20,872 bases of DNA, taken from Collodictyon triciliatum. Taxonomy: Eukaryota > CRuMs. Positions 20,243 through 20,872 of the stretch are shown piece after piece. The notes under the pieces were generated by a model that worked only from the letters and a program-made list of their open reading frames with translations, did not search any database and was not told the origin of the DNA. The stretch lies in assembly GCA_043381765.1 (NCBI GenBank), contig JBHJMP010000274.1, positions 1-20,872 on the forward strand, given 5' to 3'. The translations under genes and the position numbers were made by a program. Within the stretch, counting starts at the first letter, position 1; each line of letters opens with the position of its first letter.

Positions 20243-20510
20243 CCCGCTATCTACTCGTATTTCGTTTTGTTTATTTTCCTGTTTGTGTTGCCCAAGGTAT
20301 TTGGTGGCTCCCTAAGGTTATATATAAAGGTGTAAGATGACCTTGGGGCGGAGAGTAAGAGGCAGACAACGAAGCGTATCGGCTACCCTTGCCGTCCTCT
20401 TTCCAAAAGGTGTGCCATGATATAAAAATAAGAAGACCGAAAAAAATAAAGTAAAATATGGATGGCTCATCTGTCAAAATACAAATACATAGCGAAGAGC
20501 CGAATAGAAA
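20243..20510. promoter_or_regulatory. Possible divergent promoter with two TATA-like boxes
   Basis: This 268-bp spacer separates the minus-strand start at 20242 from a candidate plus-strand start at 20511. TTATATATAA at 20318-20327 lies about 76 bp upstream of the minus-strand ATG. TATAAAA at 20421-20427 lies about 84 bp upstream of the plus-strand ATG. The arrangement suits a bidirectional promoter but rests on motif and spacing only. Confidence 0.4.
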
Positions 20511-20674
20511 ATGTCCTCGAATGCGCTGATCATACGCCTAAACACCAGAATTCTGAGAGTGGCTCTTGGAAAGAATCGCCTCCGATCACAACGCAATCGA
20601 AAGCATAAACCACTCAACACCAAACACCAGACGCCCGCACCAGCCGAGGATGCAGCCAAGCCCTGCCAGCACAG
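20511..20674 (+). CDS. Possible first exon of a divergent gene
   Basis: An ATG at 20511 opens 54 codons plus two bases, up to a GT donor at 20675 (CACAG then GTGATG). Without splicing a TGA follows at once, making a 55-residue product. The peptide begins MSSNALIIRLNTRILRVALG and continues Arg- and Lys-rich, with no acidic residue in the first 40 or so. That composition resembles a mitochondrial targeting sequence. A Pro/Ala stretch follows (QTPAPAEDAAKP). The sequence is GC-richer than its flanks, and a TATAAAA lies 84 bp upstream. The next exon is not in the window. A minus-strand frame also covers this region, so the call is tentative. Confidence 0.38.
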
Positions 20675-20728
20675 GTGATGATAATATGCGGCGTGAAAAG
20701 TATCTGAAGAGAACAAGAAAGGATGACA

Positions 20729-20872
20729 CAAACAAAGAAACAAAGAAACAAAGAAACAAACAAAGAAACAAAGAAACAAACAAAGAAACAAAGAAACAAA
20801 GAAACAAAGAAACAAAGAAACAAAGAAACAAAGAAACAAAGAAACAAAGAAACAAAGAAACAAAGAAACAAA
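20729..20872. repeat. Tandem array, 8-bp unit ACAAAGAA (with ACAA insertions)
   Basis: About 17 copies of an 8-bp unit, with two places where an extra ACAA is inserted. The array continues past the right edge of the window. It would be intronic if the divergent first exon at 20511-20674 is real. Confidence 0.96.

Noticed and set aside
1-20872. Regular repeats considered as CRISPR arrays
   Set aside because: Units are 3-10 bp, contiguous and without spacers. The genes have introns, so the DNA is eukaryotic.
1-20872. tRNA, rRNA or spliceosomal RNA genes
   Set aside because: I looked for T-arm and box-like motifs in the GC-richer spacers (2500-3020, 13150-13510, 18200-18450) and found no convincing cloverleaf or conserved RNA core by eye.

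Overview
Eukaryotic nuclear DNA, probably from a unicellular protist. All recognisable genes but one are on the minus strand. Most are split by many short GT-AG introns (about 50-400 nt). Introns and spacers are AT-rich and crowded with microsatellite and minisatellite arrays. The standard genetic code fits every gene model. I cannot name the organism. The density of simple repeats and introns recalls genomes such as the foraminiferan Reticulomyxa, but that is only a guess.

Layout from left to right, minus strand unless stated. 1-243: array of a 10-bp unit. 720-2363: intronless multi-pass membrane protein (paralogue A). 3500-6582: LRRC71-like leucine-rich-repeat protein in about 8 exons. 6649-7358: coding exons of an unrecognised gene with an unresolved 5' end. 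7754-9743: IQ-motif/coiled-coil protein in 9 exons. 10217-13147: Ser/Pro-rich protein with RPxSAP motifs in 5 exons. 13514-17894: large alpha/beta-hydrolase lipase of the acid-lipase (AB_hydro_lipase) type in 17 exons, whose first intron holds a 100-N assembly gap. 18719-20242: second intronless membrane protein, clearly homologous to paralogue A. On the plus strand, 20511-20674 may be the first exon of a divergent gene that shares the spacer 20243-20510. The right end is another tandem array.

The exon models were built by hand. I joined open segments wherever donor, acceptor and reading phase agreed. In the LRRC71-like, IQ, RPxSAP and lipase genes the summed exon lengths are divisible by three. 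No transcript evidence was available.

Functionally the window is mixed. The LRRC71-like gene belongs to a family known from cilia, and the next genes (IQ/coiled-coil, RPxSAP) have features often seen in axonemal proteins, so a small run of cilium-type genes is possible. The lipase is a membrane-anchored type otherwise known from plants and protists. The best candidate for something undescribed is the pair of intronless paralogous membrane proteins, of no family I recognise, that bracket this intron-rich block in the same orientation. Other points of interest are repeat arrays with A-tracts phased at about 10 bp, and a strong strand asymmetry of the arrays.
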